DNA of 54,021 nucleotides, from positions 1 through 54,021 of the forward strand of contig JAFRLX010000055.1 of NCBI GenBank assembly GCA_017430965.1, read 5' to 3'. Both the position numbers and the translations under genes were made by a program. The DNA comes from Clostridia bacterium (GTDB lineage Bacteria > Bacillota > Clostridia > Oscillospirales > Acutalibacteraceae). Of this stretch, positions 51,789 to 54,021 are shown piece by piece (positions within the stretch are counted from its first letter, which is position 1; every line of letters starts with the position of its first letter). The notes below the pieces were generated by a model that saw nothing but the letters and a program-made list of their open reading frames with translations, was not told the DNA's origin and did no database searches.

Positions 51789-53763
51789 AATCGCGCGCAG
51801 AACCTTATTGGGTATGTTCGCTTTAGCACTGGTATTGATGGCGGGTATCGGCGCAGTCATCGGCATTCAGGTGCAAAAGGAAATGGTGAATAACTACACC
51901 AACACCGCTCTTGCCTATACCGAAGCCGCGGCAGATTTTATTGACGGTGACACCATTGAACGCTATGTTACCACCGGTCAAAAGGATGCGGAGTATGAAA
52001 TGGTCATGCGCCATTTGGAAGTAACTGCCGAACAAGCCGGCATTCAATACTTCTATGTCTTTGTTCCTAATGAGAATGACATCACCTATGTCTGGGACGC
52101 CGAGCCGGGTGATGAACCGATGCTGTTGCTGGAACAAGAAGCGTATTCCGATGAAAGTGCCAAAGAAGAGGCAAAAAAGCTGTTCGAGGGCACTGCAACC
52201 GAGCATGTGAATTATTTTCGCGATGGTGAAAACTACGTGATTACCGCCAGCAGTGTTATTTACAACTCAGCCGGAAAGCCTGTGGCGATTGCAGCAGCGG
52301 ACTTATCGGTAAAGGGCATTATGAGCGCTGCGCGCCGCGTTGTGTTCAGTGTGCTGCTTTCTTCCTTCGGCATCATGATGGTGACCATGATTATCTACTT
52401 TATCTTTATAAAAAAGAAATTGGTAGACCCGGTTGTCAAGCTTCAAAAAGCCACAGGTGAGATTGTCGATAACATTGAAAAGGATAAAACACTCACCATT
52501 GACATTCACACCAATGATGAAATTGAAATGCTCGCCGAATCCTTTGAAAAAATGGAGACCAATTTGCGCCAATATATTCAGCAGAATGAGGTCATTACCG
52601 CCGATAAGGAAAGAATTGTTACGGAACTGGAGCTGGCAACAAAAATTCAGGCAGACATGCTGCCTAATATTTTTCCCGCTTTTCCCGAAAGAGGCGATTT
52701 TGATATTTACGCCAGCATGACACCGGCGAAGGCGGTGGGCGGTGATTTTTACGATTTCTTCTTAACGGATGAAACACACCTTGCCATTGTTATTGCCGAT
52801 GTTTCCGGCAAAGGGGTTCCCGCGGCACTGTTTATGATGATGAGCAGAATTTTGCTGCAAAATGCCGCTATGAGCGGACTTTCGCCCGCAAAGGTGCTTG
52901 AAAAAGTCAATGCACACATTTGCTCCAATAACCGCGAGGAAATGTTTGTTACCGTTTGGCTGGGCATTTTGGATTTGGAAACCGGCAATTTAATTGCCGC
53001 CAATGCAGGCCATGAAAAGCCGATGGTAATGCAGCCGGACGGTGAGTTTGAGTTTTACAGAGACAAGAACGGTTTTGTTATCGGCGGCATCAGCGGGATG
53101 TGCTATAACGAGTATGAAATGAATCTCAAAAAGGGTGCCAAGCTCTTTGTGTATACCGATGGTGTGGTAGAGGCAACCAATGCGCAGGATGAATTGTTCG
53201 GCATTCAAAACACCCTTAACGCACTCAATGAAGTCAGGGACAAGACACCCCAGAAAATCCTGATGCACATTCAGCAACAGGTTGACCTCTTTGTGGGTGA
53301 TGAACCGCAGTTTGATGATTTGACAATGCTGTGCATGGAATATACCGGCACACCCAATGAGCTTCACTTGGATGCCGATTTGGAACATGTTGGCGCCGCA
53401 GTGGCATTTGTGAGCTTCCAAGCAGCAAAACTGCCTTTCTCCGTGAAAGCACAGAACCATATTGAAATGGCTGTGGATGAAATTGTCAGCAATGTGGCGC
53501 GGTATGCCTATGAAGGTGGAGAGGGAACGGCCAGTGTGGTTGTCGACTCCGATGACAGCAGCATGAGCATTACTGTTATTGATAGCGGCATTCCTTACAA
53601 TCCCTTAGAAAAAAAGGACCCCGATGTCACACTTTCTGCCGATGAAAGAGGCATTGGCGGCTACGGCATTTTCCTGGTCAAAAGGATTATGGATGGAGTG
53701 GAGTATCGTTACGAAGACGGTAAGAATATTTTCACAATGCGCAAAAACTTTACAGAGCAGTAA
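51772..53763 (+). CDS. Sensor PP2C phosphatase fused to an RsbW-like kinase domain
   Basis: A 663-residue membrane regulator. Order: membrane helix (about 12-33), extracellular sensor (about 35-185), second membrane helix (about 188-208), HAMP-like linker (about 210-262), coiled region, SpoIIE/RsbU-type PP2C phosphatase (about 300-525; metal Asp in KAVGGDFYDFF, IADVSGKGVPAAL, and DDLTML), then an HATPase_c domain (about 535-660) with the N-box EMAVDEIVSNVARYAYEG, DSGIPYNP and GIGGYGIFLVK. Opposing phosphatase and kinase-like activities in one chain would set the phosphorylation of the STAS protein encoded upstream. Ribosome binding site AGAGGA within the preceding gene. Confidence 0.9.
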   Translation: MKKQGRIARRTLLGMFALALVLMAGIGAVIGIQVQKEMVNNYTNTALAYTEAAADFIDGDTIERYVTTGQKDAEYEMVMRHLEVTAEQAGIQYFYVFVPNENDITYVWDAEPGDEPMLLLEQEAYSDESAKEEAKKLFEGTATEHVNYFRDGENYVITASSVIYNSAGKPVAIAAADLSVKGIMSAARRVVFSVLLSSFGIMMVTMIIYFIFIKKKLVDPVVKLQKATGEIVDNIEKDKTLTIDIHTNDEIEMLAESFEKMETNLRQYIQQNEVITADKERIVTELELATKIQADMLPNIFPAFPERGDFDIYASMTPAKAVGGDFYDFFLTDETHLAIVIADVSGKGVPAALFMMMSRILLQNAAMSGLSPAKVLEKVNAHICSNNREEMFVTVWLGILDLETGNLIAANAGHEKPMVMQPDGEFEFYRDKNGFVIGGISGMCYNEYEMNLKKGAKLFVYTDGVVEATNAQDELFGIQNTLNALNEVRDKTPQKILMHIQQQVDLFVGDEPQFDDLTMLCMEYTGTPNELHLDADLEHVGAAVAFVSFQAAKLPFSVKAQNHIEMAVDEIVSNVARYAYEGGEGTASVVVDSDDSSMSITVIDSGIPYNPLEKKDPDVTLSADERGIGGYGIFLVKRIMDGVEYRYEDGKNIFTMRKNFTEQ

Positions 53764-53769
53764 AGAAAG

Positions 53770-53808
53770 AAGGCTGCCTCGACAAATAATTTGTCGAGGC
53801 AGCCTTTT
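53770..53808. terminator. Strong terminator
   Basis: An 18-bp perfect stem (53770-53787 with 53889... read as 53789-53806), arms beginning AAGGCTGCCTCGACAAAT, single-base spacer, ending in TTTT. It closes the partner-switching unit. Confidence 0.85.
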
Positions 53809-53886
53809 CGGTTCATGTCTTTAGACTGCCCCGCACTGCGAATCAGTCCAAAAACGAGAAAAGAACACCACCCGGAAGGGTGCAAA

Positions 53887-54021
53887 TGTCAAGTAAAAGT
53901 AGACAATTAAATAAACCACCGTTTAAAAGCCCTGTTCAATTCTAAATTGAATGGGGCTTTTTCTGCCGCATTTTACAGATGGTCGTTCAGTATTGTAGTA
54001 TTCAATGTACTCTGAAATTAG
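53887..54021 (-). mobile_element. Right end of an IS3-family insertion sequence (truncated by the window)
   Basis: The likely terminal inverted repeat begins at 53887 with TGTCAAGTAAAAGTAGACA, starting with TG as in IS3-type ends. The transposase 3' end follows inward. The element continues beyond the window. Confidence 0.75.
53923..54021 (-). CDS. IS3-family transposase, C-terminal fragment
   Basis: The last 32 codons of a transposase read in from the window edge and stop at 53923. The visible motif is YIEYYNTERPS followed by KSPIQFR, the typical end of the IS3-family integrase-core (OrfB) protein. The rest lies outside the window, so intactness cannot be judged. Confidence 0.85.
   Translation of the reverse strand, partial: LISEYIEYYNTERPSVKCGRKSPIQFRIEQGF

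Overview
The window looks like a chromosomal segment of a Gram-positive (monoderm) anaerobe of the Clostridia, most plausibly a gut-type Oscillospirales/Ruminococcaceae relative. The evidence is class-typical: sigma-A promoters with 17-bp spacers, AGGAGG-type ribosome binding sites, sortase-type C-terminal signals, lipoproteins, type I dockerins, a type III glutamine synthetase and a cobalamin riboswitch. The species assignment is inference. I saw no rRNA, tRNA or CRISPR array.

Layout. (1) 1-14.8 kb: a non-coding leader, then four secreted multidomain proteins in one direction (two carry near-identical C-terminal dockerins, one is membrane-anchored, one has a sortase signal) and a fifth secreted Ig-like protein. 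(2) 14.8-19.8 kb, minus strand: DUF951 protein, release factor 1 (prfA), a Sua5-CoaE fusion and an M18 aminopeptidase. (3) 20-27.5 kb, plus strand: housekeeping genes (S1-domain protein, galM, glmS, zinc-ribbon membrane protein, rlmD, cysK). (4) 27.5-30 kb: a MITE-like palindromic stretch, then a consensus promoter, a cobalamin riboswitch and two surface proteins that resemble the two halves of transcobalamin/intrinsic factor. (5) 30-35.4 kb: type III glutamine synthetase, an AlaX-type tRNA editing protein, an amidohydrolase. (6) 35.7-44 kb, minus strand: a seven-gene dlt-like operon: amino-acid adenylation enzyme, PLP decarboxylase-family protein, carrier protein and two MBOAT + SGNH pairs. 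(7) 44.2-50.1 kb, minus strand: cell-wall enzymes (DUF218 protein, VanX-like dipeptidase, DacF-like and VanY-like carboxypeptidases, L,D-transpeptidase). (8) 50.3-53.8 kb, plus strand: a partner-switching module (STAS protein, multipass acyltransferase-like protein, phosphatase fused to an RsbW-like kinase domain). The window ends inside an IS3-family element.

How the parts may work together. Much of the window serves the cell envelope. The dlt-like operon probably activates an amino acid, possibly decarboxylates it while carrier-bound, and transfers it outside the cell to two polymer acceptors. The neighbouring D-Ala peptidases trim peptidoglycan stems. The cohesin-like/dockerin proteins could assemble on the surface. 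The riboswitch-controlled pair is a candidate surface vitamin B12 capture system. The strongest candidates for an undescribed system are the dlt-like decarboxylase operon (35.7-44 kb) and the split transcobalamin-like pair (27.8-30 kb).

All domain calls come from reading motifs by eye; no database search was run. Several start codons were moved from the longest open frame to the one with a ribosome binding site, as stated per gene.
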